Assembly: GCF_030409215.1 (NCBI RefSeq)
Contig: NZ_JAUFPL010000017.1
Span: 13,411-77,410, forward strand
DNA from: Halomonas ramblicola
GTDB lineage: Bacteria > Pseudomonadota > Gammaproteobacteria > Pseudomonadales > Halomonadaceae
DNA: 64,000 nucleotides
Direction of reading: 5' to 3'
The first letter of the stretch is position 1. Each line of letters starts with the position of its first letter. A program made the position numbers and the translations under genes. Under the pieces are notes generated by a model that saw only the letters and a program-made list of their open reading frames with translations, was not told where the DNA came from and made no database searches. Of the stretch, positions 44,788 to 55,861 are shown one piece after another.

Positions 44788-45603
44788 ATGAAGGTAGCAT
44801 TCCAACACAACCAAGATTTTGGAGAGGATCCCCTGGCGTGTCGCGAGACAGGCCACTACCAGCGCGAGTACATCGAGGGCTTCGTCAACAAGTGGGACGA
44901 GCTGATCGACTGGGAGAGTCGCGCGCACAGCGAAGGGACCTTCTTCATCGATATGCTTCGCGAGCACGGCGTTCGCCGCGTGCTCGACGTGGCAACCGGT
45001 ACCGGCTTCCACTCGGTGCGATTGCTCGAGGCAGGCTTCGAGGTCGTCAGTGCCGACGGCAGTCCCGATATGCTGGCCAAGGCCTTCGAGAACGGACGGG
45101 CCCGCGGCCACATCCTGCGCACCGTGCAGGTCGACTGGCGCTGGCTCACCCGTGACATCCACGACCACTACGACGCCATCATCTGCCTCGGCAACTCCTT
45201 CACCCACCTGTTCGCCGAGCATGACCGTCGCAAGGCGCTGGCCGAGTTCTATGCCACCCTCCGTCACGATGGCCTGCTGATCCTCGACCAACGCAACTAC
45301 GACGCAATCCTCGACGTGGGCTATTCCTCGCAGCACACCTACTACTACTGCGGCACTCATGTCTCGGTCCGCCCGGAGTACGTGGACACGGGCCTCGCCC
45401 GTTTCCGCTACGCCTTCCCGGACGATGCCATCTACCACCTGAACATGTTCCCGCTGCGCAAGGCGTATACCCGGCGGCTGCTCGAGGAAGTGGGATTTCA
45501 GTGGGTGGACACCTACGGCGATTTCCAGGAGACCTACCGCGAGGTGCAGCCGGATTTCTTCATTCACGTGGCCCACAAGCGCTACCGGGAGGCAAAATCA
45601 TGA
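44788..45603 (+). CDS. Glycine/sarcosine N-methyltransferase
   Basis: The 271-residue SAM-dependent enzyme carries out glycine to sarcosine to dimethylglycine, the first steps of de novo betaine synthesis in halophiles such as Halorhodospira. Motif I is LDVATGTGFHS (66-76), motif II ends VVSADGS, and other family blocks are GNSFTHLF and LILDQRNYDAILD. AGGAGG supports ATG 44788. It overlaps the next methyltransferase by 4 bp (ATGA). The enzyme consumes SAM and yields SAH, explaining the metK and ahcY neighbours. Annotation relies on family motifs plus operon context. Confidence 0.9.
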   Translation: MKVAFQHNQDFGEDPLACRETGHYQREYIEGFVNKWDELIDWESRAHSEGTFFIDMLREHGVRRVLDVATGTGFHSVRLLEAGFEVVSADGSPDMLAKAFENGRARGHILRTVQVDWRWLTRDIHDHYDAIICLGNSFTHLFAEHDRRKALAEFYATLRHDGLLILDQRNYDAILDVGYSSQHTYYYCGTHVSVRPEYVDTGLARFRYAFPDDAIYHLNMFPLRKAYTRRLLEEVGFQWVDTYGDFQETYREVQPDFFIHVAHKRYREAKS

Positions 45604-46460
45604 ACAAGGTAATGGAGCACGACTATGCGCCGGCCGTGGCGACCGCGCGCGACTACTACAACAGCGAGGATGCCGACAACTTCTATTCCCTGGTGTGGGG
45701 CGGCGAGGACATCCATGTCGGCCTCTACGAGCATCCCCGGGAGGCGGTCTTCGATGCCAGTCGGCGCACCGTCGTCGAGATGGCCAGGCGCCTGCCACGG
45801 CTGACCGCCGAGACCCGGGTGCTCGACATCGGCGCCGGTTACGGCGGTTCGGCGCGTTTCCTGGCTCACGAGTTCGGCTGCCTGGTGACGGCGCTCAACA
45901 TCAGCGAGCGTGAGAACGAGCGCGGCCGCCGGATGAACCGCGAGCAGGGCGTGGCGCGCCTGGTGACGATCATCGACGGCAGCTTCGAGGCGCTGCCCTT
46001 CGACGACGCCGAGTTCGACGTGGTGTGGTCGCAGGACGCCATCCTGCACAGCGGCGATCGGCGCCGCGTCCTGGAGGAGACGGTCCGCGTGCTGCGGCCC
46101 GGCGGCCACTTCATCTTTACCGACCCCATGCAGGACGACGGTTGCCCGGCCGAGGCGCTGGAGCCGATCCTCGCCCGCATCCACCTGGAGACCCTGGGCT
46201 CGCCGGCGTTCTACCGCGACACCCTGACCGCGCTGGGGCTCGAGGAACTGGTCTTCGAGGACGCCTCGCAGATGATCGCCCTCCACTACGGGCGCATTCG
46301 CGATGTGCTTGTCGAGCACGAGGACGAGGTGGCCCGGGCGGTCAGCCGCGACTACATCACGCGCATGAAGCGCGGGCTGCAGCACTGGGTCGACGGCGGA
46401 CACCGGGGCGACCTGCGCTGGGGGATCTTCCTGTTTCGCAAGCCCCGAGGCGTCGCCTGA
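45600..46460 (+). CDS. Sarcosine/dimethylglycine N-methyltransferase
   Basis: The 286-residue SAM-dependent enzyme adds the second and third methyl groups, giving glycine betaine. Motif I is LDIGAGYGGSARFL (75-88); YYNSEDADNFYSLVWGGEDIH at the N-terminus and WSQDAILHSGDR are characteristic of SDMT. It is translationally coupled to the glycine methyltransferase. Together the two enzymes use three SAM per betaine. A 10-bp perfect hairpin (46477-46509) lies between it and metK. Confidence 0.92.
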   Translation: MNKVMEHDYAPAVATARDYYNSEDADNFYSLVWGGEDIHVGLYEHPREAVFDASRRTVVEMARRLPRLTAETRVLDIGAGYGGSARFLAHEFGCLVTALNISERENERGRRMNREQGVARLVTIIDGSFEALPFDDAEFDVVWSQDAILHSGDRRRVLEETVRVLRPGGHFIFTDPMQDDGCPAEALEPILARIHLETLGSPAFYRDTLTALGLEELVFEDASQMIALHYGRIRDVLVEHEDEVARAVSRDYITRMKRGLQHWVDGGHRGDLRWGIFLFRKPRGVA

Positions 46461-46476
46461 CGCAGGCCCAAGCCAT

Positions 46477-46509
46477 CGCCGCGTGGGAACCCTCGCGCGC
46501 CACGCGGCG
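46477..46509. other. Intercistronic hairpin between SDMT and metK
   Basis: CGCCGCGTGG (46477-46486) pairs perfectly with CCACGCGGCG (46500-46509) around a 13-nt loop. There is no T tract, so it is more likely a stability or processing element than a terminator. Confidence 0.5.
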
Positions 46510-46553
46510 TCATGCCGGATGCCACGACCAGACCACCATAGGGAGAGGGCACC

Positions 46554-47717
46554 ATGACCAGAGAATACCTGTTCACCTCGGAATCGGTTTGCGAGGGCCA
46601 CCCGGACAAGGTGGCCGACCAGATTTCGGACGCCGTGCTCGATGCGATCATCGCCGAGGACCCGCGGGCGCGGGTAGCGTGCGAGACGCTGGTCAAGACG
46701 GGTATGGTGATCATCGCCGGCGAGATTACCACTTCGGCCTGGATCGACCTGGAGGAGCTGACCCGGCGCACGGTCACCGACATCGGCTACGATAGTGCCG
46801 AGGTGGGCTTCGATGGCGCCACCTGTGCCGTACTCAACGCCATCGGCAAGCAGAGTGCCGATATCGCCCAGGGGGTGGACCGCACCGCCGAGGAGTCGCA
46901 GGGTGCCGGCGACCAGGGCATGATGTTCGGCTACGCCTGCAACGAGACCGACGTGCTGATGCCGGCCCCCATCACCTATGCGCATCGTTTGATGAAGCGC
47001 CAGAGCGAGGTGCGTCGGCGCGGCGTCCTGCCGTGGCTGCGCCCGGATGCCAAGAGCCAGGTCACGCTGCGCTACGCCGACGGCGTGCCGGTGGCGGTGG
47101 ATACCGTGGTGCTCTCCACCCAGCACGCGGCGAGCATCTCCCAGGCCGACCTCAAGGAGGCGGTGATGGAGGAGATCATCAAGCCGGTGCTGCCCGCCGA
47201 ATGGCTCGACGAGGACACCCGCTATTTCATCAACCCCACCGGCAACTTCGTCATCGGCGGGCCGGTGGGCGACTGCGGTCTCACCGGGCGCAAGATCATC
47301 GTCGATACCTATGGCGGCATGGCGCGTCACGGCGGTGGCGCCTTCTCGGGCAAGGACCCCTCCAAGGTGGATCGCTCGGCGGCCTATGCCTGCCGCTACG
47401 TGGCCAAGAACATCGTGGCCGCGGGGCTTGCCGACAAGTGCGAGATCCAGCTCTCCTACGCCATCGGCGTGGACCAGCCCACCTCCATCAGCATCGAGAC
47501 CTTCGGCACCGGCCAGGTCGCCGAATCGCGGTTGGTGGAACTGGTCCGCGAGCTGTTCGACCTGCGGCCGTACGGCATCCTGAAGATGCTTGACCTGGTG
47601 CGCCCCATCTACCGTCCCTCCGCGGTCTATGGCCACTTCGGCCGTGACGAGGAGACCTTCACCTGGGAGCGCACGGACAAGGCCGAGCTGCTGCGCGAGG
47701 CCGCCACCGCACGCTGA
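46554..47717 (+). CDS. metK: S-adenosylmethionine synthetase
   Basis: The 387-residue enzyme makes SAM from methionine and ATP. Signatures are [31 protein letters not shown], and the glycine-rich [16 protein letters not shown]. It is full length. Its place between the methyltransferases and ahcY shows dedication to the methylation cycle. Another housekeeping metK may exist elsewhere; this cannot be seen here. Confidence 0.96.
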   Translation: MTREYLFTSESVCEGHPDKVADQISDAVLDAIIAEDPRARVACETLVKTGMVIIAGEITTSAWIDLEELTRRTVTDIGYDSAEVGFDGATCAVLNAIGKQSADIAQGVDRTAEESQGAGDQGMMFGYACNETDVLMPAPITYAHRLMKRQSEVRRRGVLPWLRPDAKSQVTLRYADGVPVAVDTVVLSTQHAASISQADLKEAVMEEIIKPVLPAEWLDEDTRYFINPTGNFVIGGPVGDCGLTGRKIIVDTYGGMARHGGGAFSGKDPSKVDRSAAYACRYVAKNIVAAGLADKCEIQLSYAIGVDQPTSISIETFGTGQVAESRLVELVRELFDLRPYGILKMLDLVRPIYRPSAVYGHFGRDEETFTWERTDKAELLREAATAR

Positions 47718-47739
47718 CCCCACCACGGCCGCCGCCCTG

Positions 47740-47828
47740 GTCGAGGAGCGCTGCACCCCGTGTCATCCGCCGCTGGCGGTGGGCGGGGGAGGCTCGACGA
47801 GGGCGGCCACCCCGAACAACGGCGCTCG
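47740..47828 (+). ncRNA. SAH riboswitch upstream of ahcY
   Basis: The metK-ahcY gap matches the S-adenosylhomocysteine riboswitch: GTCGAG (47740-47745) pairs with CTCGAC (47793-47798) to form P1, the conserved GAGCGCTGC (47746-47754) follows, and its GAGCGC pairs with GCGCTC (47822-47827) inside the conserved CAACGGCGCTCGC segment. A GC-rich internal hairpin (CCGC...GCGG) fills the middle. Known members sense SAH and raise expression of ahcY and methionine-cycle genes. The distance to the ahcY ATG is about 20 bp. Confidence 0.85.
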
Positions 47829-47848
47829 CCTGCGACGGGAGAGAGACC

Positions 47849-49258
<1,410 letters not shown>

Positions 49259-49300
49259 GGCGGTCGCGGGGCGGGCCGCCACGGCCGGCCCCGCCCAGGG

Positions 49301-49331
49301 CTCCGCCTCCCGCCGTGTGCCGGAGGCGGAG
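49301..49331. other. Intercistronic hairpin between ahcY and the MTHFR-like gene
   Basis: CTCCGCCTCC (49301-49310) pairs perfectly with GGAGGCGGAG (49322-49331). No T tract follows; the next ribosome site begins 16 bp later, so translation coupling or processing is possible. Confidence 0.45.
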
Positions 49332-49362
49332 GTCGTCCCACGACGCAGGAGGAAGGGACCCG

Positions 49363-50355
49363 ATGGACAGCTTGGCAAGCCGACCGGCGCCGCCCCATGA
49401 GCTGGTGCTGGAGGCCGTGCCGCCGGAGCTCGAGCAGGGCCGGCGCGGCATCGAGGCGACGCTGGAGAAGGTCGCCGACCTGCATCACGCCCTCGGCCTG
49501 GACGCCGTGAACATCCCCGAGATCCGCGAGGAGAGCGCCAAGAGTGACAAGGGCGAGCGCCGCAAGCCCTTCGCGCCGCGCGTCGAGCCTCGCGAACTGG
49601 CCCGCTGCATCCAGGAGCGCCTGGACGTGCCCTGCATCATCAACCGGGTGGTGGTCCACCTCGAGCGGGAGCGCCAGCTCGACTGGTTCCGCGAGACCTG
49701 GGAGGACTACGGGGTGCGACGCTTCGTGCTGGTTGGCGGCGAGCGCAGCGACCGCCGCTATCCCGGGCCCTCGGTCACCGAGACCTGTCGCCTGCTGCGC
49801 GAGCGCGTCGACGTTCCCGGGCTGCGTCTCGGCAACATCTGCATCCCCACCCGCCGTGGCGAGGTCGCACGCATGCGCGCCAAGCTCGACGCCGGCGCCG
49901 ACTTCTTCACCACCCAGGTGGTGTTCCACGCCGAGGAGGTCACGGCACTGCTCGATGCGCTCGGCGATCGCCCGGGCGGCGGCCGCGCCCCGGGGCTGCT
50001 GCTGTCGCTGGCGCCGGTGCGCTCCGAGCGCAACATCCGCTTCCTGCGCTGGCTGGGGGTGAGCCTCTCCGACGAGCTGGAGGCCTGGCTCAGCGCCGCG
50101 GGCCCCGAGGCGGTGACCGAGCGCTCGTTGACGCATATCCGCGGCACCTGGGCGCGTATCGCCGGCCACGCGGCCGCCGCCGGTTCCCCCTGGCCGCTCG
50201 GCGTCAACCTGGCGCCGATCGGGCGCATCCCAGCGGCGACCACTCTCTGGCTGGCGCAGACGCTCATGGGCGGCAGCGCTCCGCTCACCGGGCAGGCGCT
50301 CGAGACGATCGCCAGCTCCTGTGCCAACCATGACGATACTCGGGCCCGGAGATGA
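49363..50355 (+). CDS. Divergent methylenetetrahydrofolate reductase (MetF)-like protein
   Basis: The 330-residue protein has the MTHFR/MetF barrel pattern: ALGLDAVNIPE near the start, RRFVLVGGERSDRRYPGPS where MetF has its LRGD region, and KLDAGADFFTTQVVF (174-188), matching the conserved KVDAGADFIITQLFFD block. It is more divergent than E. coli MetF, so substrate and flavin use are uncertain. In context it could supply methyl-folate for remethylating homocysteine. AGGAGGAAGGG supports ATG 49363. The next gene begins close to its stop. Confidence 0.72.
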   Translation: MDSLASRPAPPHELVLEAVPPELEQGRRGIEATLEKVADLHHALGLDAVNIPEIREESAKSDKGERRKPFAPRVEPRELARCIQERLDVPCIINRVVVHLERERQLDWFRETWEDYGVRRFVLVGGERSDRRYPGPSVTETCRLLRERVDVPGLRLGNICIPTRRGEVARMRAKLDAGADFFTTQVVFHAEEVTALLDALGDRPGGGRAPGLLLSLAPVRSERNIRFLRWLGVSLSDELEAWLSAAGPEAVTERSLTHIRGTWARIAGHAAAAGSPWPLGVNLAPIGRIPAATTLWLAQTLMGGSAPLTGQALETIASSCANHDDTRARR

Positions 50356-50369
50356 AGGAGACCGTCAGC

Positions 50370-51932
50370 ATGAGTCGTGAACTGATTGAGGCACTGCAAG
50401 ACCCGCAATGCTACGACCATCCGACCGGTGACTTCGCCCTGCACGAGACGCATATCTCCTGGGTCGTGCTGACGGGCGAGTTTGCCTACAAGATCAAGAA
50501 GCCCATGGACTTCGGCTTCCTCGACTTCTCCACCCTGGCACAGCGCCGCCACTTCTGCGCCGAAGAGGTGCGCCTCAATCGCCGCCTGGTAGCGGACCTC
50601 TACCTGGATGTGGTGCCCATCACCGGCAGCCCCACCGCGCCGCGACTGGGCGGGGCGGGTGAACCCTTCGAGTATGCCATCCGCATGCACCAGTTCGACC
50701 CCGGGCAGATGCTGGACAAGCTCTCCGACGAGGGGCGCCTCTCGGCCGCCCACATGGACGAGCTGGCCGATCAGATCGCCGAGTTCCACGACGACCTCCC
50801 GGCCACCCAGCGGGACGAGCTGGGAACGCCGGCGGCGGTCCTGCACGACGCCGAGGAGAATTTCGAGCAGATCCGCCCGCTGCTGGAGACGGACGCGCAG
50901 CGCGAGCGTCTCGACCGCCTTGCCGCCTGGAGCCGCGAGACCTTCGAGCGGCTGGAGCCCCACTTGGCACGACGTCACGAGGAAGGTCACGTGCGCGAGT
51001 GTCACGGTGACCTGCACCTGTCCAACGTCACCCTCTACCGCGACCGGATCACGGTGTTCGACTGCATCGAGTTCAACGAGCGCATGCGCTGGATCGACAC
51101 CTGCAACGACCTGGCGTTCCTGCTCATGGACCTGGACTACCGGGAAGCCCCGCGGTTCGCCAACCGGGTGCTGAACCGCTACCTGCAGCTCACCGGCGAC
51201 TTCGACTGCCTGCCGCTGCTCGACTTCTACAAGGCCTACCGCGCAGTGGTGCGCGCCAAGATCGCGCTGCTGACCCGGGGCAGCCCGGACCTGAGCGATA
51301 CCGACAAGCAGGCGCTGTTTGCCAGCTACGAGTCCTACCTGGACCTGGCGGAAGGCTATGCGCTGCCGCGCCCCCGCTACCTGCTGGCGACCACCGGCGT
51401 GTCCGGCAGCGGCAAGAGCTGGCTGAGCGAGCGGCTGGCCGAGTCCCTGAACCTGATCTGGCTGCGCTCGGACGTGGAGCGCAAGCGTCTGTTCGGTCTG
51501 TCGCCGCTCGCCGATAGCCAGGCCGGGCTCGATGCCGGGATCTATACGCCCGAGGCCTCGCGCGAGACCTACCGGCGCCTCGCCGAGCTCGCCGCCGACG
51601 TCCTGGCGGCCGGTTACTCGGTGATCGTCGACTCCACGGCGCTGCACCAGGAGGAGCGTGACCGGCTCGTGGACGTCGCCGCGTCCCGGGGCCTGCCTTA
51701 CCTGTTGCTGGCCTGCACCGCACCCGAGCCCCAGCGTCGCCAGTGGCTGCGGACTCGGGCGGCCCAGGCGGCAGACCCCTCCGAGGCGGACGAGCAGGTC
51801 ATGGAGCGTCAACAGGCCGATGCCCGGCCCCTGGCCGAGGCGGAGCGAGCCTACTGCCTGCGCGTGGAGACGGCCGACTTGAGCGATGCCGACCCCGTGG
51901 TCCGGCGGATCCGCGACCGGCTGCTCACCTGA
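50370..51932 (+). CDS. Fusion of APH-type kinase and P-loop AAA/zeta-type kinase domains
   Basis: The 520-residue protein has an N-terminal aminoglycoside-phosphotransferase fold with catalytic HGDLHLSN (His212-Asp214) and metal-binding FDCIEFNE, and a C-terminal P-loop NTPase (GVSGSGKS, 343-350) related to gluconate or zeta-type kinases. Such fusions are widespread and uncharacterised; the substrate is probably a small metabolite. I chose ATG 50370 because AAGGAG sits 9 bp before it; an ATG at 50352 overlaps the previous stop. Co-transcription with the methylation operon is likely from the 14-bp gap. Confidence 0.8.
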   Translation: MSRELIEALQDPQCYDHPTGDFALHETHISWVVLTGEFAYKIKKPMDFGFLDFSTLAQRRHFCAEEVRLNRRLVADLYLDVVPITGSPTAPRLGGAGEPFEYAIRMHQFDPGQMLDKLSDEGRLSAAHMDELADQIAEFHDDLPATQRDELGTPAAVLHDAEENFEQIRPLLETDAQRERLDRLAAWSRETFERLEPHLARRHEEGHVRECHGDLHLSNVTLYRDRITVFDCIEFNERMRWIDTCNDLAFLLMDLDYREAPRFANRVLNRYLQLTGDFDCLPLLDFYKAYRAVVRAKIALLTRGSPDLSDTDKQALFASYESYLDLAEGYALPRPRYLLATTGVSGSGKSWLSERLAESLNLIWLRSDVERKRLFGLSPLADSQAGLDAGIYTPEASRETYRRLAELAADVLAAGYSVIVDSTALHQEERDRLVDVAASRGLPYLLLACTAPEPQRRQWLRTRAAQAADPSEADEQVMERQQADARPLAEAERAYCLRVETADLSDADPVVRRIRDRLLT

Positions 51933-52091
51933 GCTGCCTGCGCGGGGCGATCGCGGTTGATCCTCTTCGACCCCCCTCGAGGAGGCCCGGTTGCGATTGC
52001 GCTGGATACCTCCATCCATTGCGGGCCTGCAGGTCCTGTTGCAAGGTAGAGGCGGAGGCTAGTCCGCCCGCCACACAAGCGATCCCGTGAC

Positions 52092-53933
52092 ATGACCCAG
52101 GCCCCCCTGCAGCAGTTCTATATCCCGGAAGAGCAGTCGGTCTACCTGCTCAGCCACGACGATGCCCGCAAGCTCAAGGAGTGGGTGGCGCTGTGTCAGG
52201 CCCAACTGGAGCAGTTGGGCTACCGGGACATCGAGCTGATCGGCAAGGGCGCCTACGGCTTCGTCTTCGCCGGGGTCACGGCGCTGGGCGACGAGTACGT
52301 CTTCAAGTTCACCCGGGTCAACCTGCCCCAGCAGCTGCAGGACCGCCTCGAGGAGGAGGCCTTCATGCTGGAGCAGGTCGACCACCCGCTGGTGCCCAGG
52401 CTGATCGCCTACCAGCGGGTGCGCCACCAGTCGATCCTGGTGATGCAGCGCGCCCCGGGCCAGAACCTGGAGGAGGTATCGCTCCAGGAAGGGCGGCTGG
52501 CGCCGCGGTTGGTGGTACGCATCGCCGACCAGCTGGCCGATATCCTGCGCGCGCTGCGTCGCGAGGCGGGCCCCGCCGGCAAGCCCGTCGTGCATGGCGA
52601 CATCAAGCCCTCCAACCTGGTGTTCGACCCGCGGGAGGAGCGCGTGGCGCTGATCGACTGGGGCTCCTCGGTGTTCGCCCAGCTCGACGCCAACCAGCAG
52701 TTCGTGGCGGCCAGCGTCATGGAGCTGATGTCGGACAACCTGCAGCAGACCAACGCCCGGCTCGGCGACGTCTACTTCATCGGCGACGAGCAGCTGAACG
52801 GCGCGCTCTCCTCACCGCGCTTCGACGAGCAGGGCGCCGCCGGCACCCTCTACGCCCTGGCCTCGGCCCAGTCGTGCCGCTTCGGCCATCGCGCCATTCC
52901 CGCCACCTCCCTGGGGCTGCCCGTCGAGTTCGCGCGCACGCTGGACGGCATGCTCGATCCCGACCCGCGCATCCGCATGCGGGCGGGGGATCACTTCATC
53001 CGCGAGATGCCGCGACTGGCCCGGGTGGTGATGCTCGACCTGCCGGAGCCGCCCGAGGCCGCCCTGGTGCCGGTCTGGACGCGCCCCGCCAGCCGCGAGA
53101 TCGATACCGTGGTGTACAGCTCGCGCAAGGCCTTCCTGCGCGAGGAGGGCGCCCCGGAGACCCTGAGCGACGTCAACGACGTCCAGCTCGACCGCTATTA
53201 CAAGAACTTCATGCAGGGCATGGGCGAGACCGAGAAGGCCTTCCTGGCCGCGGTGAGCCGCCTGGGCCGCTACCCGGTGGTGGGCGGGCTGGCGGTGCGC
53301 TGGGAGGCCGACGGCGTCTACATCGACACCTCGCTCAACCTCCACGACCCGGCGCTCAAGCCCGCCTTCGTGGCGGCGGTCAACAACATGGTGCACCTGG
53401 CCCGGGCCATCTATCGCCAGGGCATCTTCAAGAGCTGCCTGTTCAACGCCCGGGATACCCTTCACCTGGACCGCGAGGGCCCGGAGCAGCCCTTCGTCAT
53501 CGAGCCCGGCATGCGCCTGCACTACGAGGTCAGCGCCGTGCCCGAGCTGGAGGACCGCAGCCGATTGCACAGCTACTTCGAGGACGGCCCCGACCCGGAG
53601 GAGTTCCTGATGCTGCCGGAGGCGATCATCACCTCGCTCGAGGCCCTCAACGAGATCCACCACACCGGCATGATCATCTTCGAGGCCTTGCCGGCGCACC
53701 TCAAGATCCACAGCTACTACCGACTCCTCGATCCCTCCCGCGAGGCGGAGTTCCGTCGCCGCCTGGAGGACATCCTCGACGCCGTGGGGCTGATCGAGGG
53801 CCTGGGCGTCTCGGGCTTCATGAAGATGCCCTACAAGGACACCCGCTTCTTCCCCCACGCGGAGCGCCAGCCCGATCGCTTCTATCCCCGCGATCCGCGG
53901 GCGGTGCTGCGTGAGGCCTGCCAGAACGCCTAG
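52092..53933 (+). CDS. Serine/threonine-kinase-like protein with unknown C-terminal domain
   Basis: The 613-residue protein has an N-terminal protein kinase domain: glycine loop GKGAYGFVF (51-59), ATP-anchoring Lys72 (VFKF), catalytic loop HGDIKPSN (Asp170) and DWG (189-191) replacing DFG. The HGD form and short C-lobe resemble bacterial Rio/APH-like kinases. The C-terminal ~300 residues match no family I know; they are rich in Phe, Arg and Asp. No signal peptide or membrane segment. The 159-bp gap before it has no clear promoter. Its end overlaps the TRAP permease by 4 bp on the opposite strand. Confidence 0.8.
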   Translation: MTQAPLQQFYIPEEQSVYLLSHDDARKLKEWVALCQAQLEQLGYRDIELIGKGAYGFVFAGVTALGDEYVFKFTRVNLPQQLQDRLEEEAFMLEQVDHPLVPRLIAYQRVRHQSILVMQRAPGQNLEEVSLQEGRLAPRLVVRIADQLADILRALRREAGPAGKPVVHGDIKPSNLVFDPREERVALIDWGSSVFAQLDANQQFVAASVMELMSDNLQQTNARLGDVYFIGDEQLNGALSSPRFDEQGAAGTLYALASAQSCRFGHRAIPATSLGLPVEFARTLDGMLDPDPRIRMRAGDHFIREMPRLARVVMLDLPEPPEAALVPVWTRPASREIDTVVYSSRKAFLREEGAPETLSDVNDVQLDRYYKNFMQGMGETEKAFLAAVSRLGRYPVVGGLAVRWEADGVYIDTSLNLHDPALKPAFVAAVNNMVHLARAIYRQGIFKSCLFNARDTLHLDREGPEQPFVIEPGMRLHYEVSAVPELEDRSRLHSYFEDGPDPEEFLMLPEAIITSLEALNEIHHTGMIIFEALPAHLKIHSYYRLLDPSREAEFRRRLEDILDAVGLIEGLGVSGFMKMPYKDTRFFPHAERQPDRFYPRDPRAVLREACQNA

Positions 53934-55231
53934 TTCATCGCCCGGGGCAGGTAGAGGGCGACCTCCGGGAAGCGGTGCAGCAGGACGATGGCCAGCAGCA
54001 TCAGCAGGAAGAAGGGCAGAGTGGCGCGGGTGATGGTCATGATGTCCTTGCCGGTGAGGCCCTGGATGACGAAGAGGTTAAAGCCCACCGGCGGGGTGAT
54101 CTGCGACATCTCCACCACCACGACCAGGTAGATGCCGAACCAGATCAGGTCGAAGCCGGCGGCCTCGACCAGGGGCATGATGATGGCGGTGACCAGCAGG
54201 ATCAGCGAGATGCCGTCGAGGAAGCAGCCCATGCCCAGCAACAGCAGGGTCAGCGCCAGCAGCAGCATGCCCGGCGACAGCCCCATCTCGCCGATAGTGC
54301 GGGCCAGCTGCATGGGGAGCTGGGTGAAGCCCATGGCCGAGGTGAGGAAGGAGGCCCCGGCGATGATGAAGGCGATCATGCAGGCGGTGCGCACCGCGGC
54401 GAACAGCGAGTCGCGGAAGATGGTGCGGTCGAAGTGGCCGTTCCGGCGGGCGATCGCCATGGACAGCACCACCCCCATGGAGGCCGCCTCGGTGGGCGAG
54501 GCCAGGCCCCCGTAGATCGACGCGATGATGCCGCCGATCAGCGCCAGGATGGGCAGCAGCGACAGGCTGTGGCGCAGCTTCTCGCCCAGCGCCAGGCGCG
54601 GCCCGGCCTCGCCGGTCAGGCCGGCGCGGTTGCCCTTGAGCAGGGCCCAGAGCATCAGGTAGCCCATGAACAGGGTCAGGATCATCAGCCCGGGGCCGAT
54701 GCCGGCGATGAACAGCCGCGAGATGGACTGCTCGGTGACCACGCCGTAGACGATCAGCATGATCGAGGGCGGAATCAGCAGGCCCAGGGTGGCGGCGCTG
54801 GCCAGGGTGCCGATGGCCATGCGCGAGTCGTAGCCGCGGCGCTCCAGCTCGGGCAGGGTCATCTTGCCCACGGTGGCGCAGGTGGCCGCCGACGAGCCAC
54901 ACACGGCGGCGAACATTCCGCTGCCGATGATGTTGGTGTGCAGCAGGCGGCCGGGAATGCGCCGCAGCCAGGGCGAGAGGCCGCGGAACATGTTGTCGGC
55001 AAGCCCCGAGCGGAACAGGATCTCGCCCATCCAGATGAACATCGGCAGGGCGGTCAGGTCCCAGCCGTAGCTGGCACCCCAGAAGTCGGAGGCGAGGATG
55101 GGCCCCGGCGCGAAGCCGGTGAACAGCGTCAGGGCGAGCCAGGCGGTGCCGATCAGCGCGAAGGCGATCCACACGCCGCTGCCGAGCAGCAGCGTCAGGA
55201 TCAGCAGGGTGGTCAGGCTGAGGGTGAGCAC
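53930..55231 (-). CDS. TRAP transporter large permease (DctM family)
   Basis: The 433-residue protein of about 12 hydrophobic segments carries the DctM signatures ALPMFIWMGEILFRSG, GMFAAVCGSSAATCATVGK, LPELERRGYD and EMSQITPPVGFNLFVIQG. It forms the sodium-driven transport channel with the small permease and periplasmic binding protein encoded upstream. Last gene of the TRAP operon. Confidence 0.93.
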   Translation of the reverse strand: MLTLSLTTLLILTLLLGSGVWIAFALIGTAWLALTLFTGFAPGPILASDFWGASYGWDLTALPMFIWMGEILFRSGLADNMFRGLSPWLRRIPGRLLHTNIIGSGMFAAVCGSSAATCATVGKMTLPELERRGYDSRMAIGTLASAATLGLLIPPSIMLIVYGVVTEQSISRLFIAGIGPGLMILTLFMGYLMLWALLKGNRAGLTGEAGPRLALGEKLRHSLSLLPILALIGGIIASIYGGLASPTEAASMGVVLSMAIARRNGHFDRTIFRDSLFAAVRTACMIAFIIAGASFLTSAMGFTQLPMQLARTIGEMGLSPGMLLLALTLLLLGMGCFLDGISLILLVTAIIMPLVEAAGFDLIWFGIYLVVVVEMSQITPPVGFNLFVIQGLTGKDIMTITRATLPFFLLMLLAIVLLHRFPEVALYLPRAMN

Positions 55232-55258
55232 GGCATTTCTCCGGTGGCGATGTGACTC

Positions 55259-55816
55259 TCAGGGGCGCGGGTCATCGTCGGGTTCCGCCCGGAAGCTCGC
55301 CGGATCCCGCACGGCGATGCGCAGCGTCATCACCAGGGCCTCGGCCAGCGCCAGGACGAGCAGGCCGACGCCGATGGTCAGTACCGTCTGCGGGATCCAC
55401 AGCGGGATCGCCAGGAAGCCGGAAGAGACGTCGTCGTAGGCGAGGCTCTCGCGGATCAGCCCGATGAGTCCGTAGACGAGCGCCCCGGAAATGGCCAGGG
55501 CCACGCCCAGGGCGAAGGCCTCGAACCACACCCGCAGCGTCGCGGGCAGGCGCGTGACCAGCAGGGTGACGCGGATATGGGCGTGATGGACGAAGGTATA
55601 GGCGAGCCCCAGGAAGGTCGCCCCCACCAGCAGGTAGGCGGCGATCTCCGAGAGCCCGGTGATGCCCAGGCCGAGGCGGCGCTGGTCGGCCAGGGCGAGC
55701 AGGGCGTCGAGTATCCGGAACCCGACCTGCAGGGCGACCAGGCCGCAGATGATCACCATGCAGGCGGCGGCGCCCCAGGCGCCGAAGCGATAGAGCGGGG
55801 CGAGCTTGAAGGTCAT
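55259..55816 (-). CDS. TRAP transporter small permease (DctQ family)
   Basis: The 185-residue protein has four hydrophobic segments, the family's FHVHI-like region (TFVHHAHIRVTLL) after the second, and a polar acidic C-terminus. It lies between the binding protein and large permease genes in normal order. It anchors the binding protein to the large permease. Confidence 0.9.
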   Translation of the reverse strand: MTFKLAPLYRFGAWGAAACMVIICGLVALQVGFRILDALLALADQRRLGLGITGLSEIAAYLLVGATFLGLAYTFVHHAHIRVTLLVTRLPATLRVWFEAFALGVALAISGALVYGLIGLIRESLAYDDVSSGFLAIPLWIPQTVLTIGVGLLVLALAEALVMTLRIAVRDPASFRAEPDDDPRP

Positions 55817-55861
55817 GGGCGTCTCCTCGAGACGCGACGCCGTGGCGCCGCGCCTTGCCGG

